A stretch of 64,000 nt of DNA from assembly GCF_000785555.1 (NCBI RefSeq), contig NZ_CP009129.1, forward strand, positions 2,232,001 through 2,296,000, in the 5' to 3' direction. This DNA is from Planococcus sp. PAMC 21323 (GTDB lineage Bacteria > Bacillota > Bacilli > Bacillales_A > Planococcaceae). A model generated the notes under the pieces. The model saw nothing but the letters and a program-made list of their open reading frames with translations, ran no database searches and was not told the DNA's origin. This document shows positions 54,323-64,000 of the stretch, in pieces (within the stretch, counting starts at the first letter, position 1; each line of letters begins with the position of its first letter). The translations under genes and the position numbers were made by a program.

Positions 54323-55648
54323 TCAGATGGGAGTTACTTCAATCTGTTTGGCTGCAACTGGTCTGCCTATCGAACGATATTCTATACCGTGCATCTCCAT
54401 ATCTTTTACTAAGAAGCAATTGCGCCCATCAATAACAAGCGGAGTTTTCATTTTATTAAATACAGTTAGTTCTACATTTTTGATTTCATCCCAATCCGTT
54501 AAGATTAATGCAGCATCGCTATTTTCGATTGCCTCTGCTATTGATCCAGCATATTGAATGAGTGGGTTGAGAATAGATTTTGCATTGTCCATTGCAATTG
54601 GATCATACGCGACTACGTCTGCTCCTTGATTAATCAGTTCTTCTGTCACTAAAATAGAAGCTGATTCGCGTAAATCGTCTGTATTAGGTTTAAACGCTAG
54701 TCCCAACACAGCAACTTTTTTACCTAAAAGGTTAGGAATGCAGTCATTTAGTTTTCGAATAATAATCCCTTGCTGCTTTTTGTTGACGTTAATGACGCCT
54801 TTCAGCAATTCAAACTCATATTCAACATTTCCCGCAATCTGAATGAGCGCTTTCGTATCTTTTGGAAAACACGAACCGCCATATCCAATTCCCGCTTTTA
54901 GAAATTGACTGCCAATTCGCTGATCCAATCCCATACCCGTTGAAACATTTTCTATGTTCGCTCCTAAAAGTTCGCAAATATTGGAGATTTCGTTGATAAA
55001 ACTAATTTTTGTAGCTAAAAATGCGTTGGATGCATATTTGATCATCTCCGCACTTTTAATGTCAGTTTTAAAAATCGGGACGTTAAAGGGTTGATTGATT
55101 TCTTCAAGAATATTAAACGCATGTTCACTGTTTGTACCTATAACGATCCGATCACCATGAAAAGAATCATGAATAGCAGATCCCTCTTTTAGAAATTCAG
55201 GATTTGATACAACATCGACTTTCAAGTCGCTTGGTAATTGAGATTGAAAGATGTCGTTAATCATGTCGTTTGTGCCAACAGGAACGGTACTTTTCGTTAC
55301 GACAATAACATCTCGCTCTATACATTCAACTATGTTTTCTGCTGCTTGAATAACAAAAGACAATTCAGCTGAGCCATCTTTGTTTTCCGGAGTTCCTACA
55401 GCAATGTAAATTACGTCTGCTTGCCGGAGCGCTAGTCGATGATCACTTGTAAAACTCAAGCGCTCTGCTTTAATATTTTTTGTCATCAATTCACTTAAAC
55501 CAGGTTCATAAATTGGTGATATTCCTTTTTGCATTTTTGCTATTTTATCTTTATTGAGATCAATGCAGATGACATCATGTCCAATTTCAGACAAACTCAC
55601 ACCGGTTACCAACCCAACATATCCAGTTCCGATTACAGCTATTTTCAT
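54323..55648 (-). CDS. ugd: UDP-glucose 6-dehydrogenase
   Basis: 441 residues. Rossmann motif VIGTGYVGLVTGVSLSEIGH at the N-terminus, the catalytic Glu region SNPEFLKEGSAIHD, the catalytic Cys in GYGGSCFPKDTKAL, and FKPNTDDLRESASI late. It oxidises UDP-glucose to UDP-glucuronate. Enzymes of this group are often phosphorylated by BY-kinases, and one is encoded two genes downstream. It starts 15 bases after galU ends. All catalytic residues are present, unlike the partial dehydrogenase at the left edge of the window. Confidence 0.95.
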   Translation of the reverse strand: MKIAVIGTGYVGLVTGVSLSEIGHDVICIDLNKDKIAKMQKGISPIYEPGLSELMTKNIKAERLSFTSDHRLALRQADVIYIAVGTPENKDGSAELSFVIQAAENIVECIERDVIVVTKSTVPVGTNDMINDIFQSQLPSDLKVDVVSNPEFLKEGSAIHDSFHGDRIVIGTNSEHAFNILEEINQPFNVPIFKTDIKSAEMIKYASNAFLATKISFINEISNICELLGANIENVSTGMGLDQRIGSQFLKAGIGYGGSCFPKDTKALIQIAGNVEYEFELLKGVINVNKKQQGIIIRKLNDCIPNLLGKKVAVLGLAFKPNTDDLRESASILVTEELINQGADVVAYDPIAMDNAKSILNPLIQYAGSIAEAIENSDAALILTDWDEIKNVELTVFNKMKTPLVIDGRNCFLVKDMEMHGIEYRSIGRPVAAKQIEVTPI

Positions 55649-55663
55649 AACGATGCCCCCAGA

Positions 55664-56551
55664 CTAAATTAATGGTGTGGCTGATTTTTCAGCCATCAAT
55701 TCCTTAATGATGTTCTCTACATCCTGTCCGAACTCGGGGCTATCTAACGCGAATTCAATCGTCGTCCGTAGGAACCCAAGCATTTCACCTACGTCGTATC
55801 GTTTGCCTTCAAAATCATAAGCATAAACACTTTGGACTTCGTTAAGCTTTTGAATGGCATCGGTCAGTTGAATTTCTCCTCCTGCACCTGCACTTTGATT
55901 TCCTAAAAAATCAAAAATTTCAGGCTGTAAAATGTAACGGCCCATAATCGCCAAATTTGAAGGAGCCGTTCCAGGCTTTGGTTTTTCTACAAAATTACTA
56001 ACTTCATAACACCGTCCATCTACTGCGCTTGGTTCAATAATGCCGTATCGATGTGTTTCGTGATCAGGAACTTGTTGAACTCCGATAATAGATGATTGCA
56101 TTTTGTCGTATTGATCAATCAATTGTTTTAAGCAAGGTTTTTCTGATTTTACAATGTCATCCCCTAATAGCACCGCAAAAGGTTCATTACCGATAAACTT
56201 ACGTGCACTCCACACCGCATGTCCCAAGCCTTTTGGCTCTTTTTGACGAATATAATGAATTTCTACATTTGAGGTATGTTGAACTTTTTCTAAAAGTTCG
56301 AACTTACCTTTTTTAAATAAATTGTCCTCTAACTCAAAATTCTTATCAAAATGATCTTCAATGGCCCGCTTTCCTTTACCCGTAACGATAATGATATCTT
56401 CTATGCCAGACGCAATCGCTTCTTCTACAATGTATTGAATCGTTGGTTTGTCAACAATTGGCAACATTTCTTTCGGCATTGCTTTTGTCACCGGAAGAAA
56501 TCGAGTACCTAAACCAGCTGCTGGGATAATCGCCTTTGTGATTTTTTTCAT
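55664..56551 (-). CDS. galU: UTP-glucose-1-phosphate uridylyltransferase
   Basis: 295 residues. Signature [20 protein letters not shown] near the N-terminus, followed by [26 protein letters not shown] and [11 protein letters not shown]. It makes UDP-glucose for UDP-glucuronate and glucolipid synthesis. ATG 56551 follows AAGGTGGGTGGG; a frame open to 56596 adds an unconserved leader. It heads a unit with ugd and the sugar transferase. The 268 bases before it, up to manA, show no gene and probably hold its promoter. Confidence 0.95.
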   Translation of the reverse strand: MKKITKAIIPAAGLGTRFLPVTKAMPKEMLPIVDKPTIQYIVEEAIASGIEDIIIVTGKGKRAIEDHFDKNFELEDNLFKKGKFELLEKVQHTSNVEIHYIRQKEPKGLGHAVWSARKFIGNEPFAVLLGDDIVKSEKPCLKQLIDQYDKMQSSIIGVQQVPDHETHRYGIIEPSAVDGRCYEVSNFVEKPKPGTAPSNLAIMGRYILQPEIFDFLGNQSAGAGGEIQLTDAIQKLNEVQSVYAYDFEGKRYDVGEMLGFLRTTIEFALDSPEFGQDVENIIKELMAEKSATPLI

Positions 56552-56819
56552 TTTCGTACCCACCCACCTTTCGATTTGCATAAAACAACAATTCAAACTT
56601 TAGAATGGGTACTAAACACGCATTAAAGTAATTACTCTCATGCGTAAAGCCGTTAAATATTGCCCCATTGTACCATCGATAGTCCTTGAATTGTAGTTTT
56701 TATATTATAAATTTTCTGAAATCATTAGTTATATAGTTTTATATACCTACATAAAGTGGAATCTGTAGATTAAAATCCGCTATTCTAATTTTTAAATATT
56801 CTGATAATTTGAAGCGTAT

Positions 56820-57773
56820 TTAAGTATGCGACACAATCATTTCCAGATCCCCATCAATAAAATAATCTCCTATTGTGGCTGGAACAATAAAGTTATCTCC
56901 TTTTTTTACAGTTGAAACACTTTCTTTTGTGACTATTTGACCCATCCCATTAATGACACTAACTAATAAAAATCCAGTTGTTAATGGAACTTCAGTTCTT
57001 CCGCCAAGCTTCCAGTGGTAAACCGTAAAATATTCTCCCTCTATCAAACGAGTAGATTCCAAATTATTCAGATGCTCTTTTAAGTTATCTTGCATCACTT
57101 GTTTATGAGGACATGTCATCACAGCCAACGCTTGCTCTAAATGCAATTCGCGCTTCTTACCCTCATGGTCAACTCGGTCGTAGTCGTATAGCCTAAATGT
57201 AATATCAGAACTTTGTTGAGTTTCTAAAATTACAATTCCTTTTCCGATTGAATGCAGTGTGCCGCTTGGGACGTAAACAAAATCCCCTTTTTTCACTTTG
57301 AGACTTTGGAACAATTTTCCCCACTCACCTTGGCCAGCTAACCGCTGAAATTCTTCTCTTGATTGCGCCTGATGACCGATAATGATTTCTGCATCTTCTT
57401 CACAATCTAAAATATACCAACACTCGGTTTTCCCACTTGGTTTATGAATAGATTCATCAGCGTAATGATCATCTGGATGCACTTGGACGGATAATTGATC
57501 ATGAGCATCAAGAATTTTCACAAGTAGTGGAAATTCACTCTTTGTTTCTTCAGCACCAAATAATTGAGGATAATTTTGCCATACTTCCGATAAACTTTTA
57601 CCTTCTAATTCACCATTCATAATAATAGAAGGTCCATTTTCATGAGCAGATATAACCCAAGCTTCTCCAGTTGTCTTCGATGGAATGTCGTAATCAAAAA
57701 GCGCTTGCAGCTTATCACCACCCCATATTCGTTCTTGGAAAATAGGTCTTAAAAAAACAGGTTCTTTATACAT
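56820..57773 (-). CDS. manA: Mannose-6-phosphate isomerase, class I
   Basis: 317 residues, the short Firmicutes form. Zinc and active-site regions are VQVHPDDHYAD, GKTECWYIL and PSGTLHSIGKGIVILETQQ. It interconverts fructose-6-phosphate and mannose-6-phosphate. ATG 57773 follows GGGAGGA; an in-frame start at 57791 lies upstream of that site. It follows the mannose-1-phosphate guanylyltransferase gene by 58 bases in the same direction; a phosphomannomutase gene is not in the window. Confidence 0.92.
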   Translation of the reverse strand: MYKEPVFLRPIFQERIWGGDKLQALFDYDIPSKTTGEAWVISAHENGPSIIMNGELEGKSLSEVWQNYPQLFGAEETKSEFPLLVKILDAHDQLSVQVHPDDHYADESIHKPSGKTECWYILDCEEDAEIIIGHQAQSREEFQRLAGQGEWGKLFQSLKVKKGDFVYVPSGTLHSIGKGIVILETQQSSDITFRLYDYDRVDHEGKKRELHLEQALAVMTCPHKQVMQDNLKEHLNNLESTRLIEGEYFTVYHWKLGGRTEVPLTTGFLLVSVINGMGQIVTKESVSTVKKGDNFIVPATIGDYFIDGDLEMIVSHT

Positions 57774-57831
57774 GAGATTTCCTCCCATCATAGAAAGTTC
57801 AGTTAGTGTTCCAACACCAATCTTTGTTACA

Positions 57832-59217
57832 TCATCCGAAACGAGCAGTCTGTTTTACTTTGCAAATTTCTTCAATTTCTTCCCATTCATTTGAAGTGCG
57901 GAAGATATCTTCTTCGATCAACTCACTACCCGTCTGCACTTCAATAATTTCCATATTAGTCGTAGCCTTTAATGTATGTTTGGCACCTAGCGGGATATGA
58001 ATCACATCTCCTGTTCGCACGTGGCTCAATTGGTCATTAAAAACAAAAATGCCTTCACCTTTAACAATGGTCCACACTTCGCTGCGCTTATAATGCACTT
58101 GGTAACTAAGGTTTTTACCAGCAGTTATACCTAAGCGCTTTATTAGCACTTCATTGCCTTCAGCGTATCTTGTGTATTCCAACACACGATACCATCCCCA
58201 TCTTCGCTCTTCATACATTGGTCGACTATTAAAACCTTCGACATACTCTTTTACTTTTGTACTAGCATCTTTATCTGTTACTAAAATTCCATCTGGACTG
58301 GCCGCCACCACTACATTGTTTAAGCCGAGCAAAGTAATCGGAATATCAAGTTCGTTTACGATATGAGAATTTTCTACGCCCTTCCCGATTATCCCTTTAC
58401 CAGTTACTTGAACCGCCATTTCATCTGTCAGCGTATTCCAAGTACCTAAATCCTTCCAGTAACCATCATAAGGCAACGAGACAATATGATCCGCGCGTTC
58501 GACCACTTCATAATCAAAACTATTTTTAGGAAGTTTATGATAATTTCTCAGCAATTGAGAATATTCAATAGGCATTCCTCTAGATTTAAGTAGATCGATA
58601 ATATAGCCTAATTTGAAAGCAAAAACACCACAGTTCCAAAGCGCATTTTGTTTGATCAGTTCGTCCGCTTGTTCTTCTGTCGGTTTTTCTTTAAAGTAGT
58701 CAACCGTTAAATATCCATCATCTGCTTTATCTTCCGGAATAATATAACCATATTTTGCAGAAGGATAAGTCGGTTTTACTCCCATTAATGCTAGGTCGGC
58801 TCCCGAAGTCAATAAAGCTTCCTCTAAATCTTGGACACGGTTGAAGAAACGGTTCTCAACATAAGGATCTACCGGCAGCATCCCAACAACTTCATCTACT
58901 GAACATTTCTGTACAGAATAAAGGTAAACCGCGGCAAGAGCAATTGCGGGAAATGTATCTCTTCTTTCTGGTTCAGTGACTACATGCACTTCTTGTCCTA
59001 ATTGCGTTTTGATCATATCTACCTGGGAACTACTTGTTGCAATAATGGAATTTTCAGCCATTCCCGTTTCTTCGATTTGTTTCCACACGCGTTGAACCAT
59101 CGAAACTTTGTTGCCATCCTCATCACTTAATACTTTAAGAAACTGTTTAGATCGTGCGTCATTTGAAAGTGGCCATAGACGTTTGCCTGACCCCCCTGAC
59201 AATAATACTAATCTCAT
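57832..59217 (-). CDS. manC: Mannose-1-phosphate guanylyltransferase with C-terminal cupin (ManC/AlgA-like)
   Basis: 461 residues. The nucleotidyltransferase domain opens LVLLSGGSGKRLWPLSND (the usual GTRLWP has Lys for Thr) and has KEKPTEEQA and WNCGVFAFK. The C-terminal ~110 residues form a cupin with YQVHYKRSEVWTIVKGEG and IPLGAKHTL, the type II mannose-6-phosphate isomerase domain. It makes GDP-mannose. A separate manA lies downstream, so isomerase activity is doubly supplied or the cupin is regulatory. ATG 59217 with GAGGGGG upstream. Confidence 0.92.
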   Translation of the reverse strand: MRLVLLSGGSGKRLWPLSNDARSKQFLKVLSDEDGNKVSMVQRVWKQIEETGMAENSIIATSSSQVDMIKTQLGQEVHVVTEPERRDTFPAIALAAVYLYSVQKCSVDEVVGMLPVDPYVENRFFNRVQDLEEALLTSGADLALMGVKPTYPSAKYGYIIPEDKADDGYLTVDYFKEKPTEEQADELIKQNALWNCGVFAFKLGYIIDLLKSRGMPIEYSQLLRNYHKLPKNSFDYEVVERADHIVSLPYDGYWKDLGTWNTLTDEMAVQVTGKGIIGKGVENSHIVNELDIPITLLGLNNVVVAASPDGILVTDKDASTKVKEYVEGFNSRPMYEERRWGWYRVLEYTRYAEGNEVLIKRLGITAGKNLSYQVHYKRSEVWTIVKGEGIFVFNDQLSHVRTGDVIHIPLGAKHTLKATTNMEIIEVQTGSELIEEDIFRTSNEWEEIEEICKVKQTARFG

Positions 59218-59597
59218 ATTACGTCCCCCTCTTCGGTAAACACTCTAATCAGAGCGATAATTAAACTGGTTACTAAGACCTATTACTTTTTCCGTTTAGA
59301 TGACTTTTAGGTAATATTCACCCTTATTTCAAACTAAATAATCACTAGTTCTGGTTAAATAGAAATGGTATGACCTCATTATATATATAAATACCTAATA
59401 TTTCAATCTAATTTTCTAATTTGTTAGAAATATCAGATATATTTACCTATTATGTGTCCCGAACATTGATAAATCAAGGATTCACAAGTTATTTTATTTT
59501 TCATGTTTTTTAGAAATTTAAACCATTTAAGTTTTTATCTATCGTTTAACTGGATTAACCACTTTTAAACAATGCATAGATTTATAAATTTCCACAC
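59218..59597. other. AT-rich intergenic stretch without a gene
   Basis: About 380 bases, strongly AT-rich, with no reading frame that has a ribosome site and no clear repeat. It should contain the promoter of manC-manA on the minus strand, but I could not settle on a -35/-10 pair. Confidence 0.6.
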
Positions 59598-59643
59598 AAA
59601 AAACCAGATTTACGAAATGATGCAATTTCGTAAATCTGGTTTT
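59598..59643 (-). terminator. Terminator of the upstream glycosyltransferase operon
   Basis: AAAACCAGATTTACGAAAT, loop GATGC, and its complement ending in TTTT. A near-perfect 18-19 bp stem, five bases after the glycosyltransferase stop at 59649. It separates this operon from manC. Confidence 0.88.
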
Positions 59644-59648
59644 ACAGT

Positions 59649-60959
59649 CTATTTATTTTTATGAATAACTCTTTCATATTGTTTAACCCGCTGAACTGAA
59701 CCTGGTTGAGAACGATCTGCCACTCTCTGCAATACTTGACGATATTTATTGATAGAGGTATCTCGCGTCAGGTTTTTTTCTAAATATGCGCGACCTTTTA
59801 ATCCCATTGTTTTTAAATCACCTGCATCTAAACTATACAAATATTGAATCGCCTGGATGACACCTTGGTAATCTTGAGGCTCGACGACAATACCCGCTCC
59901 ACTTTCGAAAATTAAGCGCTGTACTTCGCTTCCTTCTTCGAGAACACCAAGAACTGGCTTACCCGCGGCCATAACACCATAAATTTTACTTGGCACTGAT
60001 ACACCTTTTATCCCCTTTTGGTTAACAACCAAATGAACGTCGGCTGCATTTAAGGAATACTTAAGAAATTCTTTCGGTTGGTAAGGTAAAAACTTTACGT
60101 TTTCCAACTTGTTTTCTATCGCATATGTTTGTATCCGTTGTTTAACAGCGCCTTCCCCGATAAACAAGAAGACAATATCCGACTGGTCCACAAATTCTTT
60201 CGACACTTGGATTAGGTTTTCTAAATCATAATATAATCCGAGATTGCCGGAATACATGACGATAAACTTATCTTGTAACCCGTGTGTTTCTAAAAATCCA
60301 CGGATCTCAGGCTCATTGTTTTCAAGCGGTACAATCGCTTCCTCGTCTGTCCAATTACTAATGATGGTATGATCTGGTACTTTCCCACCTTCAAAACGAC
60401 CTTTTAAGGTTTCTGCCATATCTTCTCCAACGACCAACACTTGATCGGCATAACTGCAATTTATTTTATCAATCACCTTTGCAATTTTAAAAACAGCTTG
60501 ATTATTCGTATATGCCACTGCTTGTGCTTGTTCTGGATTAAAGTCATGAATGCTATAAACATGTCGCGACCGCTTAAGTAGCTTGCCGATAGTCCCGATC
60601 AATCCACCTAATACGGGTGGCTGAGAAATCGTAAAAATAACATCTGTTCCTTTCTCCTTCAACAAAGCAATGTTTGCGAATAAGAAATAAGAAGAGATGT
60701 ATTTAATCCGACTGATTTTCGAGTTCTTATTAACTTCAGGAAGTTTGATCCGAACCACTTTGATATTTTCGACATACGCTTCTTCAAAAAGCTTTTTACT
60801 ATCATGATTTTCTCCAGCATATCCCGGTTGTGCCGCAATAACTGTAATGATGAAATCGCGCTGTAGATACTTGGTCAGTTCGGTCATCAATTGACTTGTT
60901 GCGGCAAGATCTGGATAAAAATAATTAATAACAAAGGTAATTTTTCTTTTGCGTAGCAT
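59649..60959 (-). CDS. Glycosyltransferase family 4 (WbuB-like)
   Basis: 436 residues. GT-B fold: an N-terminal NYFYPDLAATSQLMTEL typical of WbuB-like enzymes, YSIHDFNPEQAQAV in the middle, MYSGNLGLYYDLENLI at the start of the second domain, and the donor-binding segment SKIYGVMAAGKPVLGVLEEG then E in SEVQRLIFESGAGIVV. It adds a sugar to the lipid-linked repeat unit. Donor sugar unknown. ATG 60959 follows GGAGGG. Third in line after Wzy and another GT4. Confidence 0.88.
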   Translation of the reverse strand: MLRKRKITFVINYFYPDLAATSQLMTELTKYLQRDFIITVIAAQPGYAGENHDSKKLFEEAYVENIKVVRIKLPEVNKNSKISRIKYISSYFLFANIALLKEKGTDVIFTISQPPVLGGLIGTIGKLLKRSRHVYSIHDFNPEQAQAVAYTNNQAVFKIAKVIDKINCSYADQVLVVGEDMAETLKGRFEGGKVPDHTIISNWTDEEAIVPLENNEPEIRGFLETHGLQDKFIVMYSGNLGLYYDLENLIQVSKEFVDQSDIVFLFIGEGAVKQRIQTYAIENKLENVKFLPYQPKEFLKYSLNAADVHLVVNQKGIKGVSVPSKIYGVMAAGKPVLGVLEEGSEVQRLIFESGAGIVVEPQDYQGVIQAIQYLYSLDAGDLKTMGLKGRAYLEKNLTRDTSINKYRQVLQRVADRSQPGSVQRVKQYERVIHKNK

Positions 60960-61005
60960 AAGACCCTCCCTTTCCTAAAAAGCACGCAACAAACTCGTTG
61001 CCTAC

Positions 61006-62115
61006 TTAAAGTTCATCAAAAATAGACACCAACCGATCGGTGTATTTATCTTCCGTATAATACTCTTCAAACGTATCCCGACTCATTCTCCCGAGGCGCA
61101 TACGCTCAGCGTCATCCATCACTAAATCTTTTATTGCTGTTTTGACTCCCTCTACAGTTGGTTCGATCACCACACCACAGTCTTTAATCAATTCTGCAAT
61201 AATTCCTCGATCTGAAGAGATAATTGGCAAACCTGCTGCCATTCCTTCGATTATAGACATCGGTTGACCTTCTACTTTATACTTTGTAGGCAAAGCCATC
61301 ATATCGGATTCAAGGAAAAAGCGTTTTTTCTCTTCCCCTTGTTTTAGCCCATGATATTGAATCAGATGATCCACATCATTTTCCGCGATATAATGTTTGA
61401 TTTGTTGAAATTCATCTTCGTTTTGAATCCCACCAACCAAGTCTAACCGGAGATTATGCCCTTCTTGAATTAGCGCAGTGGTCGCTTTAATCAATTCAAT
61501 ATAACCTTTTTCAAACATGAGATTACTCAAATACAAAAGAGATATAGGTCCCTTTTTCTTATTTTGACCCACTTCATTTTTCAATATAAAGTCAGCAGGA
61601 ATCCCGTTGGATACTACTTCTATCCGTTTGACATAGCCACGATAGTTTGATGTCAACTTCTCTCCTAACACAATTCCAACATCGATTTTTCGCAACGAAT
61701 GGATGATGAATTTTTGCGCAATTCCTGAAGTAGCATCAATAGTTCCTCCTAAGTTGTTGCCATGTAAATGACTCACTACTTTGCCACGTCCTAGTACTTT
61801 ACAAGCTTGAATCATTACACAATCTCGCAATAAACCCATTTTCGTTTGTGAAATGGAAATATACAAAATCGGATTTTTCATACGTAACGCTAAATAGCCA
61901 GAGTATAGAATAGCTAGCGAATCTTGAAGCAATTTGTCAAAAGAAAGCGCACCAGGATGTTCGAAATCTTTTTTGCTTAAGTTGATTTTTTTCACATTGT
62001 ATTGTTGGTGAAGCTTTTCTGAATTGTACAAAGATTGAAGAGCGATACTTTCTCCTAATATCGGAGGGGGCAAAGGCCCAACAAAGATTAAATCCCTTTT
62101 TTTAGTCCTAGTCAT
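61006..62115 (-). CDS. Glycosyltransferase family 4
   Basis: 369 residues. GT-B fold with LFVGPLPPP-like start (IFVGPLPPPILGES), SHLHGNNLGG, LLYLSNLMFEKGYIELI, and the donor segment MSIIEGMAAGLPIISSDRGIIAEL with the EX7E pair. Donor and acceptor unknown; it belongs to the repeat-unit assembly set of the second polymer operon. ATG 62115 follows AGAGAGGTG. Confidence 0.88.
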   Translation of the reverse strand: MTRTKKRDLIFVGPLPPPILGESIALQSLYNSEKLHQQYNVKKINLSKKDFEHPGALSFDKLLQDSLAILYSGYLALRMKNPILYISISQTKMGLLRDCVMIQACKVLGRGKVVSHLHGNNLGGTIDATSGIAQKFIIHSLRKIDVGIVLGEKLTSNYRGYVKRIEVVSNGIPADFILKNEVGQNKKKGPISLLYLSNLMFEKGYIELIKATTALIQEGHNLRLDLVGGIQNEDEFQQIKHYIAENDVDHLIQYHGLKQGEEKKRFFLESDMMALPTKYKVEGQPMSIIEGMAAGLPIISSDRGIIAELIKDCGVVIEPTVEGVKTAIKDLVMDDAERMRLGRMSRDTFEEYYTEDKYTDRLVSIFDEL

Positions 62116-62164
62116 ACAAAAGCACCTCTCTTATAAATGACATCAACTTACCGAGCGGCAAACC

Positions 62165-63541
62165 TTAATGAGGATCTGCAGAATTTAATTCACGTTTATC
62201 CACCAAGTCTCTTTCGAACGATGAAATGACGAGATAAATGATGATGAATACCGGAAATATGATAATCAATGGCTTTATGTAATAAATAAAGCCATACCAG
62301 AACACTCGCGCAACGGTCAACACAATCCAGTAATACCCGAGCGCAAGCCCAAACTTGCCAAAAAGTTTCCTCAATATAAGTGCTGGCGTGAAAATAACGA
62401 AATATGTAACAAACGGCGCCAAAACTAGTCCGATCACTCTAAAATTCAAGTAAAATTCCCCGTATACAAACAAACCGTAGTTTGTGTGAATGAGCGAAGC
62501 TACTAAATGACCTGCTTCTGGACTTTCTGCTTCAAATCCTAGAAAAGAAGGAATCAATTGTGGAATATAGTCGGCAAACGTATAAAAATTACCATAAGTA
62601 TGTGTCACTTCTATAGCAGCTGCAGTCGAATAAACAAGATCTTGCACTGTTGGATAATTGACGAGAATCGAAACAGAATCTAGGATCGCCTGGCCATCAA
62701 AAATTAGACCCGAATGCCTTACCAAGCCTAGATAAGAAAAAAGCAATAATCCTCCTGCAATCAATGCAGCTTTTTTAAGTGAAAAGCTCGACTTAATGAC
62801 ATCTAGTTTCTTAGTAGCTGTTAATAGTAGATACAAGATTAGAAGTAATCCCAAAATATCGACTCGGGCATAATGAGACAATAACCAAAATGGAACGAAA
62901 AAAATCGCAAACTTTCGCAATCCACTTTCCTTAACACCCATTAACACAAAGAAATACGAAATAACAACAACAGAATTCCAAGCATTTCCGGGCAATAAAC
63001 TCGGGGAAAGTTCGTTATACGCCCCCCCTGGTAAATCCGGCAAATAGATAATCGCCGAGACTACAGCTAATGCGCTAAAAAACCAAGTGGCCAATAAACT
63101 ATGAACTGTTCCGGAGTAATATGCCAAAATCTTAGCATCGTAATTACCGTAGGTTTTATTGGATACCCACAATAAAATCGACCAAGCATAATAGAAAAAC
63201 ATTGCACCAAATGCCAATGTATAAAAATGGCGCTCAATAAGATGTGTGCGATCATTAAACAGTGGTTGAACTTCTCCAATCGGTGCATACCCTAATATGC
63301 TAACTATGGGTAAAAACAAAAGCACAAGTGAAAAAGAAGAAAATCCAATCTTAAAAATATAAATGTCCATTAATAACTTGAAGGAAAATATAATTAAAAT
63401 AAATAAGTTCCATGGATCATCAGCATTGAAAACCTGACCTATGTGAAGCAGGTAATAGATCACTGAAATCCCAGTTATTAAATTGACGATGATAAACAGG
63501 ACTTTTTCAAATCGATCGTCGGCTTCAATGCGCTTATCCAT
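62165..63541 (-). CDS. Wzy-like oligosaccharide repeat-unit polymerase
   Basis: 458 residues, about 12 membrane helices, with a large extracellular loop (~330-365) containing LIPSFLGFEAESPEAGHLVASLIH and a following NYGLFVYGEFYLNFRVIGLV, as in O-antigen/EPS polymerases. Such proteins are recognised by topology and neighbours more than by sequence; here it lies among glycosyltransferase genes, which fits Wzy. It ends in a charged tail. ATG 63541 follows AAAGGAATGAG. Confidence 0.8.
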   Translation of the reverse strand: MDKRIEADDRFEKVLFIIVNLITGISVIYYLLHIGQVFNADDPWNLFILIIFSFKLLMDIYIFKIGFSSFSLVLLFLPIVSILGYAPIGEVQPLFNDRTHLIERHFYTLAFGAMFFYYAWSILLWVSNKTYGNYDAKILAYYSGTVHSLLATWFFSALAVVSAIIYLPDLPGGAYNELSPSLLPGNAWNSVVVISYFFVLMGVKESGLRKFAIFFVPFWLLSHYARVDILGLLLILYLLLTATKKLDVIKSSFSLKKAALIAGGLLLFSYLGLVRHSGLIFDGQAILDSVSILVNYPTVQDLVYSTAAAIEVTHTYGNFYTFADYIPQLIPSFLGFEAESPEAGHLVASLIHTNYGLFVYGEFYLNFRVIGLVLAPFVTYFVIFTPALILRKLFGKFGLALGYYWIVLTVARVFWYGFIYYIKPLIIIFPVFIIIYLVISSFERDLVDKRELNSADPH

Positions 63542-63605
63542 AATCTCATTCCTTTATTTATAATTCCCTTATTTAACAATCCATTATCCTCTCTTTAACA
63601 ACAAG

Positions 63606-64000
63606 TTAGGAGGGTACATCCGCAGAAAACAACTGGGATTTTTTACCGTTCTTTTTGGATTGCTTATAGAGATAACTTAAAATCTTTACATGCAAAAACG
63701 TCGAAAAATAATGAAATAGAAAATTCACAGAAATTCGGTCACCTTTAAATCCTTCTAGCAATATTCCTCTTGATAACTTCAAGGTATCTTTGTTTTGACC
63801 AATAATTCCAGTTCGAAATACAACTTTCCATATGGTTAACGTAAAACGATGAAGAGTTGATTTACGTTGTTGCTGTGCTAAATTTTTGTACTTTTTAAAA
63901 ATACTTATATGCCCATTAAGCACCGAAGTTTTATTAGTGGTGATACGTTCTCCACTATGATGATAAAACAACACCATGTTTTCTTTTACAAAATCAAATT
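63606..64000 (-). CDS. Glycosyltransferase (family 2-like), C-terminal part, cut by the window edge
   Basis: The frame is open to the right edge (DFVKENMVLFYHHSGERI at its start), so the ATG at 63977 is probably internal. The YHHSGERITTNKT segment resembles the end of the catalytic domain of GT2 rhamnosyl-type transferases, followed by a basic helical tail (FKKYKNLAQQQRKSTLHRF) that commonly contacts the membrane. About 130 residues are visible. It lies upstream of the Wzy-like gene in the same direction. Confidence 0.65.
   Translation of the reverse strand, partial: FDFVKENMVLFYHHSGERITTNKTSVLNGHISIFKKYKNLAQQQRKSTLHRFTLTIWKVVFRTGIIGQNKDTLKLSRGILLEGFKGDRISVNFLFHYFSTFLHVKILSYLYKQSKKNGKKSQLFSADVPS

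Overview
The window looks like chromosome of a low-GC Gram-positive bacterium of the Bacillales, most likely family Planococcaceae (Planococcus-like; this is inference). The grounds are strong AGGAGG-type ribosome sites with frequent GTG and TTG starts, CDP-glycerol wall teichoic acid genes (tagD, tagG, tagH), ComK, SwrC, GlpP-type control of glycerol genes, a class D sortase with its LPXTA substrate, and two capsule-type Wzz/BY-kinase pairs. No rRNA, tRNA, insertion sequence, CRISPR array or prophage was seen.

Layout. 1-3751 (minus): a surface-polysaccharide operon cut by the left edge, with a Wzz-like activator, a BY-kinase, a short degenerate CapD-like protein, an unknown protein and a nucleotide-sugar dehydrogenase. 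3951-9918 (minus): a response regulator, a 1096-residue hybrid sensor kinase and a PAS-GGDEF diguanylate cyclase, plausibly controlling surface polymers. 10192-16635: single genes (NRDE protein, GNAT, uvsE, GyrI-like) around a competence-looking locus (sigma factor plus KinB-like kinase, divergent from comK), then a TetR regulator with an SwrC-type RND pump to 19792. 20161-24857: teichoic acid export and CDP-glycerol genes. 25106-28366: a LysM polysaccharide deacetylase and an acidic LPVTA surface protein with its class D sortase. 28416-34953: a large TagF-like polymerase, an acyltransferase, a zinc-ribbon serine protease, a DUF805 protein and a small secreted protein. 35069-39780: NAD synthesis, with nifS divergent from nadBCA. 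40289-42044: a YuiD-like protein and a threonine aldolase-like enzyme. 42185-47195: the glycerol regulon glpP-glpF-glpK-glpD with terminator hairpins in its leaders and a perfect cre site over the glpF -35. 47790-51898: MBL hydrolase, GtrII-like membrane glucosyltransferase, DUF2157 and GDYXXLXY proteins. 51963-64000 (minus): a second exopolysaccharide region with Wzz, BY-kinase, sugar transferase, ugd, galU, manA, manC, two GT4 enzymes, a Wzy-like polymerase and a cut glycosyltransferase.

The genes centre on the envelope. UDP-glucose, UDP-glucuronate and GDP-mannose supply feeds two BY-kinase-controlled polymer systems. Glycerol uptake makes glycerol-3-phosphate, which TagD activates to CDP-glycerol for three CDP-glycerol transferases. 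c-di-GMP and two-component signalling genes sit beside the first polymer operon.

The most unusual signals are three intergenic arrays of short motifs repeated about every 21 bp, that is, two DNA helical turns. Two of them share the core ACCGCACCT although they are 20 kb apart. Other oddities are a hybrid sensor kinase whose first kinase core has lost its phospho-acceptor histidine, two polysaccharide enzymes lacking family-conserved catalytic residues, a DUF805 gene that appears to start at ATC, and a decayed YciI-family gene.
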